Shown here piece after piece: positions 1 to 6,267 of a DNA stretch of 10,875 nt (positions within the stretch are counted from its first letter, which is position 1; every line of letters starts with the position of its first letter). The stretch lies in the NCBI GenBank assembly GCA_014730055.1, contig WJIV01000022.1:1-10875 (forward strand), read 5' to 3'. The translations under genes and the position numbers were made by a program. The stretch comes from Candidatus Bathyarchaeota archaeon. GTDB lineage: Archaea; Thermoproteota; Bathyarchaeia; TCS64. The notes beneath the pieces are model-generated. The model was not told the DNA's origin. It saw only the letters and a list, made by a program, of their open reading frames with translations, and made no database searches.

Positions 1-107
1 GCGAAAAACACCACAAAACAGAGGTTAATCAAAATTCTCTTAAGTTTATAAAAAGAATATATCAAAAGATATCGTCCTTTGTTATACTGAGGGAAATTCA
101 ATATACC

Positions 108-126
108 TTTACATGAAACATGTAAA
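108..126. repeat. Perfect 8-bp inverted repeat with 3-base spacer
   Basis: The sequence TTTACATGAAACATGTAAA reads as TTTACATG, a three-base spacer AAA, then the exact reverse complement CATGTAAA. As DNA it has the shape of a dimeric-regulator operator; as RNA it could form a short hairpin. No gene start lies close enough on either side to assign it, and the next plus-strand gene begins more than 200 bases downstream. Confidence 0.45.
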
Positions 127-317
127 AGCGATAGATTATAGTTTGATTTCTCCTCCCGCATCTAAAATCAGCATCCGAGATATATAACGGACAGTATGAT
201 TCCCTCCCAGCCACTTTTTTCCTAGATGAAAATAAGAAACCCGAGAATAGTAGACGAGACATTAGATCTCTCCGGCGGCACCAACCTCTTCTGTGTTTTT
301 GATAATGGAGGTAATTT

Positions 318-327
318 GATATAATAA
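318..327 (+). promoter_or_regulatory. TATA-like box before the DUF6282 gene
   Basis: GATATAATAA is centred about 27 bases before the TTG start at 350. This is the archaeal TATA distance for a transcript that begins at or next to the start codon. It supports the TTG start over a later one. Confidence 0.45.
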
Positions 328-349
328 GCCCTCATATTAGAAGGGTGAT

Positions 350-1342
350 TTGTTACCTGAAGGAAGATCGTATCAGAAAACATTAGAGTTACTGAAGGGC
401 GCCATTGACATACATGTTCATGCTGGTCCTCACCTTAAATCAAGTCCAAGAAGCGTTACGCCTATCCAGGCCGCCATCCAGGCACGAGACGCAGGGATGA
501 AGGCATTAGTCTTCATGGATGTATTTGAGATGAGTAACGGTATAAGCCAAATCGTTAACGAGGCTGTACCGGGTTTCATGACATTTGGAGGTATGAACCT
601 CAACACGGTATACGGTGGAATGAATCCAAGGGCTGTCAAGACAAGCCTGTATTATGGAGATGGTGCGAAATATGTGGCCTTTGGAACTCATAGCACCCAT
701 TGGATGGCAAGCCGCGAGGGCCACTATATTGACGGGGAATTCAAGGAATTCTGGAAAATTGACCCCAAATTTAAGGAGGAGGAGCTAGGTAGAAGTATAA
801 AGATACCTCTAAATGAGGCTCCAACACCAGAACTTGAAGAGATCCTCAGACTCATTGCAGATCATCCGGATGTATACTTGATAACGGGACACGTATCATC
901 GGACGAAGCTCTAAGGCTGACCAAGTTAGGCAAAGAATATGGGATAAAAAAGATGCTTGTAAGCAGTACGATATTCAAGATCGCCACTATAGACCAGCTT
1001 TCGGAGATGATAGAAAACGGGGCCTTCATTGAATACACACTAGCTGCATACGGGCACAGTGGGGGTACCAGAAAGACAGATTACTACGTCGAGATAGAGT
1101 ATGCTAGCGATCCTATCCCTAGTAATTTTCCAAAGACAAGTATCAAGACAGTAGCTGAGCATACTCAGGAACTAGGGGCAGATAACTGTATTCTAGCAAC
1201 AGATTTCGGAGTTTACACTTTGCCCCCACCGGTGGAAGGTTTTAGAGAGTTTATTGCGCTAATGCTAGATCTAGGCGTACCTGAATCAGATATTATAACG
1301 ATGACTAGAGATAATCCGGAAAAACTTCTAGGTCTAAGTTAG
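350..1342 (+). CDS. DUF6282-type amidohydrolase-like protein
   Basis: A 330-residue cytoplasmic protein resembling the DUF6282 family, a branch of the amidohydrolase/PHP-like TIM-barrel metal enzymes. The N-terminal strand carries the metal motif DIHVHAGP, with H22 and H24. H114 and H117 (GTHSTH), H181 in an ITGH strand and D285 in the ATDFG strand are further likely ligands or catalytic residues. The C-terminal tail (about 295-330) fits the closing helices of the family, ending in a DNPEKLLGL segment. Members are mostly uncharacterised, so metal-dependent hydrolysis is inferred and the substrate is unknown. The start is TTG; GGGTGAT just before it resembles part of a Shine-Dalgarno site but is nearly adjacent, so leaderless initiation from the TATA-like box at 318-327 is more likely. 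There is no signal peptide. The gene stands alone, with a transporter pseudogene following on the same strand. Confidence 0.8.
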   Translation: MLPEGRSYQKTLELLKGAIDIHVHAGPHLKSSPRSVTPIQAAIQARDAGMKALVFMDVFEMSNGISQIVNEAVPGFMTFGGMNLNTVYGGMNPRAVKTSLYYGDGAKYVAFGTHSTHWMASREGHYIDGEFKEFWKIDPKFKEEELGRSIKIPLNEAPTPELEEILRLIADHPDVYLITGHVSSDEALRLTKLGKEYGIKKMLVSSTIFKIATIDQLSEMIENGAFIEYTLAAYGHSGGTRKTDYYVEIEYASDPIPSNFPKTSIKTVAEHTQELGADNCILATDFGVYTLPPPVEGFREFIALMLDLGVPESDIITMTRDNPEKLLGLS

Positions 1343-1445
1343 GTCTCAGAACATTAATCAATTTTGTAAATCAAATATAATTAAAAAATCTTCATCAGTT
1401 CGTGCAAAGCTTAACAAATTATAGCGTACATATCATTGGTTAATT

Positions 1446-2480
1446 ATGGTATCTGATAGAGCAAAAAAAATTCCATCTTACTCCGAAAATGATAATATTT
1501 TAGTCACATTTCATTATATCTCTGTAGCAACGATAGGTTTTAGCCTGAATGGTCCTTTCGGTAGAATGGTTGATTTACCTTCTAGGGTCATTGCATGGGG
1601 TAGAGGATTATTTGCTTCAATAGGGCTGTATATATTATTAAAATTTAGAGGCGAAGAACTATTTTCTTTCCATGATAAGAACGATCCATTAAAGATGGTT
1701 CGTCTAGGTCTATTTCTGAGAGGTAACTGGTACTTCTTCTATGTATCGATAAAAACTTCATCTGTTGCGATCGCAGTAGTTTCCCTGTTCACTTATCCTT
1801 CATAACATCAATTTTTAAACCCTTTTTCAAGCTCCTTTCGTCAAAATAACCTTTTTTAAGTTGAATAGGACTCTCGCAAAAGTATTTAATTTACGTTTTT
1901 TTACTTCTTAATATTTTATTCGTTGTTTTTTGTCTTTTTTTGTTTTTTAAAGTATTTATTTTACTTCATTTGTCTTAATTTTACGTTATTTGTATGGTAA
2001 AGGCACTTATGATTACTATCCCCAGGATTTAGTCTTAGTAGCAACAATACTCAAGGAGTTATCTTAAGGATTCTTTCTGGTGTCTGTTTCTCTATGAGAA
2101 ACTTGCTAAGTCGTAAACTACTCGAGTGTTACGATAGCTCTGTAATGTCCCTGTATCAGTTCATGATAGCTGCTGTAGTTTTCACGCCATTTCTTTATTT
2201 CGATACAAAGTTTTTCACTTTATTTAATATAGATATTCTATTCATTTTTTTGCGTTTTTAACGACTTTGTCCCTTGTGCTTTTCACATACAGCCTAGATA
2301 CGATCAAGGTTTAGCCTAGCATGTATTTTGCTGTTTACCCACCCCGTAGTAACGGTTATCCTCAACTACTTTATTATTGGAGACATCTCAACAACTCGGA
2401 CATTAATTGGAGGATCAATAACCTCCTTAGCTATTATACTTGTTTCAGTTATCCACCATATTAGAATCGTGGTATTCTAG
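1446..2480 (+). pseudogene. Decayed EamA/DMT-family transporter
   Basis: The remains of a ten-helix drug/metabolite (EamA) transporter. The first 119 codons are open and include the NGPFGR, DLPS and WGRGLFA segments of the first EamA half, then NWYFF and KTSSVAIAVVSLFTYP. Homology passes to another frame at about 1799 (FITSIFKPFFK), showing a one-base shift. After a T-rich stretch it resumes in frame with the original start at about 2022 (PGFSLS, then TQGV, NLLSRKLLE, MIAAVVFTPFL) and hits TAA at 2259. A short piece in a third frame (LTTLSLVLFTYSLDTIK) ends at TAG 2312. The last part (SLACILLFTHPVVTVILNYF to TAG 2478-2480) returns to the first frame and matches the end of the second EamA repeat. 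At least three disruptions make it non-functional. The parent protein would have been a membrane metabolite exporter of unknown substrate. Confidence 0.85.
1878..1995. repeat. T-rich low-complexity tract inside the pseudogene
   Basis: Strongly T-rich on the plus strand, with several T runs of six or more. Two similar units start AAAGTATTTAATTTAC (1878) and AAAGTATTTATTTTAC (1949), and related TTTTACTTC and TTTTACG pieces recur. The tract lies where the middle of the transporter should be and has no readable protein homology. It could be a small tandem expansion, an insertion, or relaxed drift after inactivation. A T-rich plus strand could also end transcription in archaea. Confidence 0.45.
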
Positions 2481-2513
2481 AATGTTTTAAGCATTTAATC
2501 CCTTTTCAACCTT

Positions 2514-2548
2514 GAAAAACCTAAAGAAGAAAACTGTTGAGACGAAAA
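2514..2548 (-). terminator. T-rich tract after the tRNA
   Basis: On the minus strand the sequence just beyond the tRNA 3' end holds ATTTTC, then AGTTTTCTTCTTT, then GGTTTTTC. Archaeal RNA polymerase commonly terminates at such clustered T runs without a hairpin, so this is the likely end of the tRNA transcript. Confidence 0.4.
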
Positions 2549-2621
2549 TGGACTGGGGGGGATTTGAACCCCCGACATCCTGGTTGCAAACCAGGCATTC
2601 ATACCCCTGAACTACCAGCCC
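2549..2621 (-). tRNA. tRNA-Ala (anticodon UGC)
   Basis: A complete 73-base cloverleaf reads on the minus strand. The acceptor arm GGGCTGG pairs with CCAGTCC and contains the G3:U70 wobble pair that is the main alanine identity element. The D stem is GTTC/GAAT. The anticodon stem is CCTGG/CCAGG around loop TTTGCAA, giving anticodon TGC. The variable loop has five bases. The T stem is GGGGG/CCCCC around TTCAAAT, and the discriminator base is A. CCA is not encoded, so the CCA-adding enzyme must complete it. There is no intron. A TATA-like box lies at the right distance upstream and T runs follow it. Confidence 0.97.
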
Positions 2622-2642
2622 TTCCATTTCCTGATACTGCGC

Positions 2643-2650
2643 CTATAAAA
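2643..2650 (-). promoter_or_regulatory. TATA-like box of tRNA-Ala
   Basis: TTTTATAG on the minus strand is centred about 26 bases upstream of the mature tRNA 5' end, which puts the transcription start at or near the first tRNA base. Confidence 0.45.
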
Positions 2651-2664
2651 TTAAAACCTATTGG

Positions 2665-2674
2665 CTTTATATAG
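2665..2674 (+). promoter_or_regulatory. TATA-like box before the plus-strand HAD gene
   Basis: CTTTATATAG is centred about 43 bases before the ATG at 2712. Transcription would begin near 2696 and give a leader of about 16 bases. The divergent tRNA promoter lies only about 20 bases away, so the two promoters share this short region. No Shine-Dalgarno site is visible before the ATG. Confidence 0.45.
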
Positions 2675-2711
2675 AAATGATTCATAAGTAACCTTCCTAT
2701 AACACCTTTAA

Positions 2712-3380
2712 ATGCCTCCTATCAAAGCCATAGTGTTTGACCTCGACGGTACCTTAATGGACAGTAAAATAGACTATCCCAGAATGGGGCAGCTCATTGC
2801 AGAGGTACTACAGAGTTATGGTATGACCGAGCCATTAGAGGACAGGCGTAAGGTATACCGTGTCATTCGTGGTGGAGAGAGAACTCTTCGAGAGTATGGT
2901 CATCCTGAGGAAAACATACCAATAACCCTCCTTGAGATGGAGAAGGTAATGAATCTGATAGAACTTGAGGCACTAGTAAATATTCAGCTAAAGCCATACG
3001 CTGTCGAAGCTGTAAAGATGTTGAATGAATCAGGATATAAACTTGGTATTGCCACCCGTAGTCACAGGGAGTACACAATCCAGGGGTTGACTAAGTTTGG
3101 TTTATTTGATTACTTTCACCATATTGTAGCTAGGGATGATGTCGAACTCCCGAAACCGCATCCACATCATCTCCTTCATACTATAGAGTTGCTTGAAGAG
3201 ACTCCTGAAACATCGTTATTTATTGGAGATACTACGACAGATCTGGATACAGCAAAAGCGGCCAATGTAAAATTCATTGGTTACTGGAGAGATGATGACT
3301 GGGCTAAGAGGCTTGTTGAGGCTGGCTGTAAAACTTTGATAAAAGATCTAAGGGAAATAAAGAAAATCGTAGAAGATTAA
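2712..3380 (+). CDS. HAD-superfamily phosphatase (subfamily IA-like)
   Basis: A 222-residue cytoplasmic HAD hydrolase with all four motifs intact. Motif I is FDLDGT, with nucleophile D10 and acid/base D12. Motif II is the IATRS strand end with T115. Motif III is LPKPHP with K148. Motif IV is GDTTTD with D173 and D177. Residues about 18-85 are helical and form a C1-type cap, as in phosphoglycolate phosphatase and pyrophosphatase PpaX relatives. Length and motif spacing fit phosphatases that act on small phosphorylated metabolites through an aspartyl-phosphate intermediate with Mg2+. The precise substrate cannot be read from the sequence. It stands alone on the plus strand with its own TATA-like box, and its stop codon shares the palindrome TTAA with the stop of the convergent HAD gene. 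Confidence 0.88.
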   Translation: MPPIKAIVFDLDGTLMDSKIDYPRMGQLIAEVLQSYGMTEPLEDRRKVYRVIRGGERTLREYGHPEENIPITLLEMEKVMNLIELEALVNIQLKPYAVEAVKMLNESGYKLGIATRSHREYTIQGLTKFGLFDYFHHIVARDDVELPKPHPHHLLHTIELLEETPETSLFIGDTTTDLDTAKAANVKFIGYWRDDDWAKRLVEAGCKTLIKDLREIKKIVED

Positions 3381-4105
3381 GCGTTGAGTATCTTTCTTAA
3401 ACCTTCAGGGAATTGTGAGATATCCTTGATAACCGCTGTACATTCGTGATAATTTTCATGTTGGTTATCATAAACATCTACAAGAATATTCTTCATACCC
3501 ATTGAGTTAGCTCCAACGATATCAGCCTCAAAGGTATCTCCTACCATTAAACTAGAACCTGACTCGGAACCTATTTCTTTTAGTGCTTGTTCGAAAATCA
3601 CTTCTGCAGGTTTTCTGTACCCTAATTCAGCAGAAACAACTAGGCTGTCAAATATTTCATAATATCCCAGTTTATTAAATACCTCTCTACAGGTCGGTCC
3701 ATCCATGTAATTAGTTATTAATCCTAATTTGTAATTTCCTTTTAGACCATCTAGGATTTTTCTGGTCGCTGGGAAAAACTCAGTTTGCTTAGGCCATTCA
3801 TTGAGATAGATTTTCCATGCGCGCTCTGCAAGTAATTGATAATCTTCAACATCAAGAAATTTGAAGACTCTTTCTAGTCTATTCTTATAATCTAATTCCT
3901 TATAGCCCGCTCTATCTGCCTCCTCAACTTGTTTTCTGGATATAGGGACATAAGCACTGATGAAAGAATCGTATGGTATATCGATACCATTATCGAGAAG
4001 GTATTCATGGAAGATCTTTGTACTACTTCCCCTCTTCATAAGATTTGGAGCTTGGACAAGCGTATTCCAATTATCAAAAAATATTGTATCAATCATCTTC
4101 ATCAT
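3377..4105 (-). CDS. HAD-like hydrolase with DxW in motif I
   Basis: A 242-residue HAD-superfamily protein. The Rossmann core is clear: motif I is FFDNWNTL with D11 as the predicted nucleophile, motif II is LITN with T131, motif III is GYRKP with K165, and motif IV is GDTFEAD with D190 and D195. A helical cap spans about residues 20-105. The second aspartate of the usual DxDGT motif, the general acid/base of phosphatases, is replaced by W13. An aromatic residue at this place is known in L-2-haloacid dehalogenases (DxYGT), so the reaction may not be phosphoester hydrolysis; this is inference. Its ATG directly follows the TAG stop of the AIM24 gene, so it is the second gene of a two-gene operon and probably depends on translational coupling. 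ATGs at codons 2 and 4 are alternative starts. Confidence 0.82.
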   Translation of the reverse strand: MMKMIDTIFFDNWNTLVQAPNLMKRGSSTKIFHEYLLDNGIDIPYDSFISAYVPISRKQVEEADRAGYKELDYKNRLERVFKFLDVEDYQLLAERAWKIYLNEWPKQTEFFPATRKILDGLKGNYKLGLITNYMDGPTCREVFNKLGYYEIFDSLVVSAELGYRKPAEVIFEQALKEIGSESGSSLMVGDTFEADIVGANSMGMKNILVDVYDNQHENYHECTAVIKDISQFPEGLRKILNA

Positions 4106-4804
4106 CTATCTGGATGAGGCACTTGCAACCCTAGGTCCAAGGATTACCCACAGCCAGTCTACGAATTCTCTTAGATTTTTTGTCTGTACGTAAACCTCAC
4201 CTGGACCCTCAATGTAAGTGACAAAACCCTCTCCACTAAACATTGTGTCCTTCCAACTGCCAAATTTTCTTACCTCATATTCACATGTATTACTGAAAGC
4301 TGCTAAGTGAAAGTTATCCACAACAAGCTGTTCCCCAGCTTCAAGTTCATGTTTATCGATTGCACCGAAAGTGTTTACGAATAAATCGCCTTCTCCCTGA
4401 CATTTTATCATAAAAAGACCCTGACCGAACAGTCCTTTACCGAAGCCTTCCCATCGAATATCAAGGTCTACACCATGTGTTGATGCTAAATATCCTGACT
4501 TCTGTACTATCCACCCCTCATCAGGCATTACCTCAAGTTTCGTTATATCCCCTATTGGAGCTGCCACAAGTCCAAGTTTTCCTTTGCCTCCAAGTGCCTT
4601 AAAATCTGTCACAAATAGGCTTTGTCCACCAAGGATACTTGTTCTCAGAGATCCTAGTATGCTTCTCTCCCTTGTTCTTGTATTTATATCAATATTGGGA
4701 GACATATAGGTTAGACTTCCAGCCTCGGCTGTAATGGATTCCCCATTATCGAGTTCAACATCTAAAAGGCTGTAAGATGGCTGATATTTTATCTCGTACT
4801 TCAT
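4106..4804 (-). CDS. AIM24 family protein (TIGR00266-like)
   Basis: A 232-residue protein of the AIM24/TIGR00266 family, recognisable from the N-terminal beta-rich start MKYEIKYQPSYSLLDVEL, the ITAEAGSLTYMSP segment, the central glycine-rich stretch (GSLRTSILGGQSLFVTDF) and the GEGDLFVNTFG and GPGEVYVQTKN repeats. The fold is all-beta with no signal peptide. Family members occur widely in bacteria and archaea, and the yeast namesake is a mitochondrial inner-membrane protein involved in cristae organisation; the prokaryotic role is not established. Internal similarity between the YEIKYQPSYSLLDVEL, GLFMIKCQGEGDLFV and GFVTYIEGPGEVYVQ regions is typical of the fold. The gene heads a two-gene unit with the HAD-like gene behind it (TAG then ATG without a gap). 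The start is preceded by no Shine-Dalgarno site and a short leader. Confidence 0.88.
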   Translation of the reverse strand: MKYEIKYQPSYSLLDVELDNGESITAEAGSLTYMSPNIDINTRTRERSILGSLRTSILGGQSLFVTDFKALGGKGKLGLVAAPIGDITKLEVMPDEGWIVQKSGYLASTHGVDLDIRWEGFGKGLFGQGLFMIKCQGEGDLFVNTFGAIDKHELEAGEQLVVDNFHLAAFSNTCEYEVRKFGSWKDTMFSGEGFVTYIEGPGEVYVQTKNLREFVDWLWVILGPRVASASSR

Positions 4805-4838
4805 TAGTTTTGCACTATCCCTTACTTGATGTACTTGC

Positions 4839-4848
4839 TTTTAAATAA
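4839..4848 (-). promoter_or_regulatory. TATA-like box of the AIM24-HAD unit
   Basis: TTATTTAAAA on the minus strand is centred about 39 bases before the ATG at 4804. It predicts a transcription start near 4817 and a leader of about 13 bases. Confidence 0.4.
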
Positions 4849-4925
4849 TGAACACATAAGCTAAATAGATTAGATATGCAAATTTTTTAGTCTAGTTCCT
4901 ATTCTATCTAGAAATTAGTCTTATT

Positions 4926-5057
4926 TTAGAGGATATCCTCATCGTCGTGGGTAATACTATAGTATAATTCTTTCAGTATCCTGAATAGAAAGTATATGCT
5001 GGGTATTATTGCTACAAGGTACGAGATTATCTGAATGGTGCTAGTTGACTCGCTCAT
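4926..5057 (-). CDS. Small single-span membrane protein (43 aa)
   Basis: An ATG-to-TAA frame of 43 residues in the gap between the C45-family gene and the AIM24 gene. The product begins with a short polar segment (MSESTST). A hydrophobic helix follows at about residues 8-25 (IQIISYLVAIIPSIYFLF), then a basic stop-transfer pair (R26, K29) and an acidic tail HDDEDIL. The charge pattern suggests one transmembrane helix, with the basic side probably in the cytoplasm. No family is recognised. Support comes from this membrane-protein layout and from a TATA-like box about 29 bases before the ATG, which would give a leaderless transcript; there is no Shine-Dalgarno site. Against it stands the short length. 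It could be a partner of a neighbouring membrane or envelope protein, but nothing in the sequence shows this. Confidence 0.55.
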   Translation of the reverse strand: MSESTSTIQIISYLVAIIPSIYFLFRILKELYYSITHDDEDIL

Positions 5058-5080
5058 ATCAGGTATCTACATAATTCATA

Positions 5081-5090
5081 TGTAATAAAG
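5081..5090 (-). promoter_or_regulatory. TATA-like box before the small membrane protein
   Basis: CTTTATTACA on the minus strand is centred about 29 bases before the ATG at 5057, as expected for leaderless transcription. Confidence 0.35.
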
Positions 5091-5105
5091 TATTGTAAAA
5101 TAATC

Positions 5106-6200
5106 TTATTTCTCAATGAAATCAGGAATATAGAGATAGTAATCGTTTTCGCATGGTGGTCCATCCGTGAAAAACAATTTTCCACAATCCAGTTCGTAAA
5201 TAACAGAGGTTATTGTTTCTTCCTGTTTATCCTCAAGCTTTTCGCTGTCAGGATGATGACATATAGAGGCAGGATATGCAAAATGATTCATGAGGATTTG
5301 TTTGAACGTTTCTAAACTATGGTTCCCCGTTTTAGCCTTCAAGATATCATGAGCAATATGATATCTATGAATTGAACTGGGTTCATCTTTCACGAACTCA
5401 TCAACTAGGTAGAAACACCTCTCACCAACAAAATGATTAGTGTGAACCATTGAACCATTCTCCGGTAAAATCACACTAGTCTCAAACGGATGTGTTTCGA
5501 GATCAACAGCAACTCCTCCCCTCATGGCCATCATTACATTGTATGAAACGGTCCTTGGAGCTTTGAGAAGTACCTGTACTGCTTTATCGAATCTTGACTC
5601 ATTTAGCATCGCTCTGCAAACTGCAAAAAAAGGAACCGTTTCCCCCATCTTATCTCTGTCTGATACCATCGCATTAATAACAAGACCAAGTCCCTCACTG
5701 TTAAACCCCTTTTGACCAATGATTCCAGCTTCCGTATGCATTACAATTGAATGGCCACTATCCTGTTCTATCTCTAGAATGATGCAATTTTCTCTAACAG
5801 ATAATCTATAGTCCCAGTTTTGTGCAAGTAGAGTATTATTTTCTTTTACTGATCCTGGAAGAGATGTAATAGACGTACATCCCCCCATGAGCTGGTCTTT
5901 ACTTGCCCAAGCAAGTTCATATCTGCCATTGATCGCAGATATTAGCTCAGGCTCTATCTCTGAACCTTCTGATACTCCTAAGATCTCCTTATGTATAGAT
6001 TTATCAAATTTCTCAAGAATTTCGAGTACTTTAGAGCCATAATTCTTTACATAATTAATGTCAAGGTCCAGATTCCTACTCCACCAACCAAGATAATAAT
6101 CCACATTTCGAGATATCTTATCTTTGGCACTCACGCCATGAATATGACCACACTCGAATGGATTACCTTTTGTTTTGATAATAGGGATAGGATATTCCAT
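5106..6200 (-). CDS. C45-family acyltransferase/peptidase-like Ntn hydrolase
   Basis: A 364-residue protein of the C45 family (acyl-CoA:6-aminopenicillanic acid acyltransferase-like). Members are Ntn hydrolases made as a precursor that cleaves itself before a cysteine, which then becomes the N-terminal nucleophile. The expected site is GGCTS with C108; cleavage between G107 and C108 would give chains of about 107 and 257 residues. The N-terminal GNPFECGHIHG segment (12-22) and the LLAQNWDY strand (124-131) after the nucleophile are characteristic. GIIGQKGFNSEGLGLVINA and a late HTNHF segment also fit. There is no signal peptide, so it should act in the cytoplasm. The family cleaves or transfers amide-linked acyl groups; the substrate here is unknown, and the name gives no ground for penicillin chemistry. 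The ATG start has a TATA-like box about 26 bases upstream, suggesting a leaderless transcript separate from scpB. Confidence 0.83.
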   Translation of the reverse strand: MEYPIPIIKTKGNPFECGHIHGVSAKDKISRNVDYYLGWWSRNLDLDINYVKNYGSKVLEILEKFDKSIHKEILGVSEGSEIEPELISAINGRYELAWASKDQLMGGCTSITSLPGSVKENNTLLAQNWDYRLSVRENCIILEIEQDSGHSIVMHTEAGIIGQKGFNSEGLGLVINAMVSDRDKMGETVPFFAVCRAMLNESRFDKAVQVLLKAPRTVSYNVMMAMRGGVAVDLETHPFETSVILPENGSMVHTNHFVGERCFYLVDEFVKDEPSSIHRYHIAHDILKAKTGNHSLETFKQILMNHFAYPASICHHPDSEKLEDKQEETITSVIYELDCGKLFFTDGPPCENDYYLYIPDFIEK

Positions 6201-6220
6201 AATTGTAGTATTTGTCTACT

Positions 6221-6230
6221 TATCATAAAG
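6221..6230 (-). promoter_or_regulatory. TATA-like box before the C45-family gene
   Basis: CTTTATGATA on the minus strand is centred about 26 bases before the ATG at 6200. It lies in the 67-base gap after scpB and argues for an independent leaderless transcript. Confidence 0.4.
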
Positions 6231-6267
6231 ATTACGAGAATAAATGAAGATGTATTTCCCTCTTGAA

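Larger units (their letters stand above)
1..349. other. Gene-poor leader region
   Basis: No convincing gene is seen here. In frame 1 the first 48 bases are open up to a TAA at 49-51 and could be the 3' end of a gene lying to the left, but 16 residues are too few to recognise. A second open stretch (44-185) starts right after a stop and has no clear start codon. A 32-codon ATG frame at 226-324 has no ribosome site and no recognisable product. The region also holds a perfect 8-bp inverted repeat (108-126) and, at its right end, the TATA-like box of the next gene. It is most simply an AT-rich intergenic or decayed region. Confidence 0.5.

Noticed and set aside
44..185. Open plus-strand stretch of about 46 codons
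   Set aside because: It begins after a stop with no good start codon and its translation resembles nothing I know; AT-rich DNA gives such frames by chance.
226..324. A 32-codon ATG frame (MKIRNPRIVDETLDLSGGTN and 12 more residues) just before the DUF6282 gene
   Set aside because: No ribosome site, a stop directly before the ATG, no recognisable family, and its end overlaps the TATA-like box of the next gene. It is most likely chance, though a decayed fragment is possible.
3929..4193. Plus-strand frames crossing the HAD-like/AIM24 junction
   Set aside because: They are antisense to two conserved genes and have no family resemblance.
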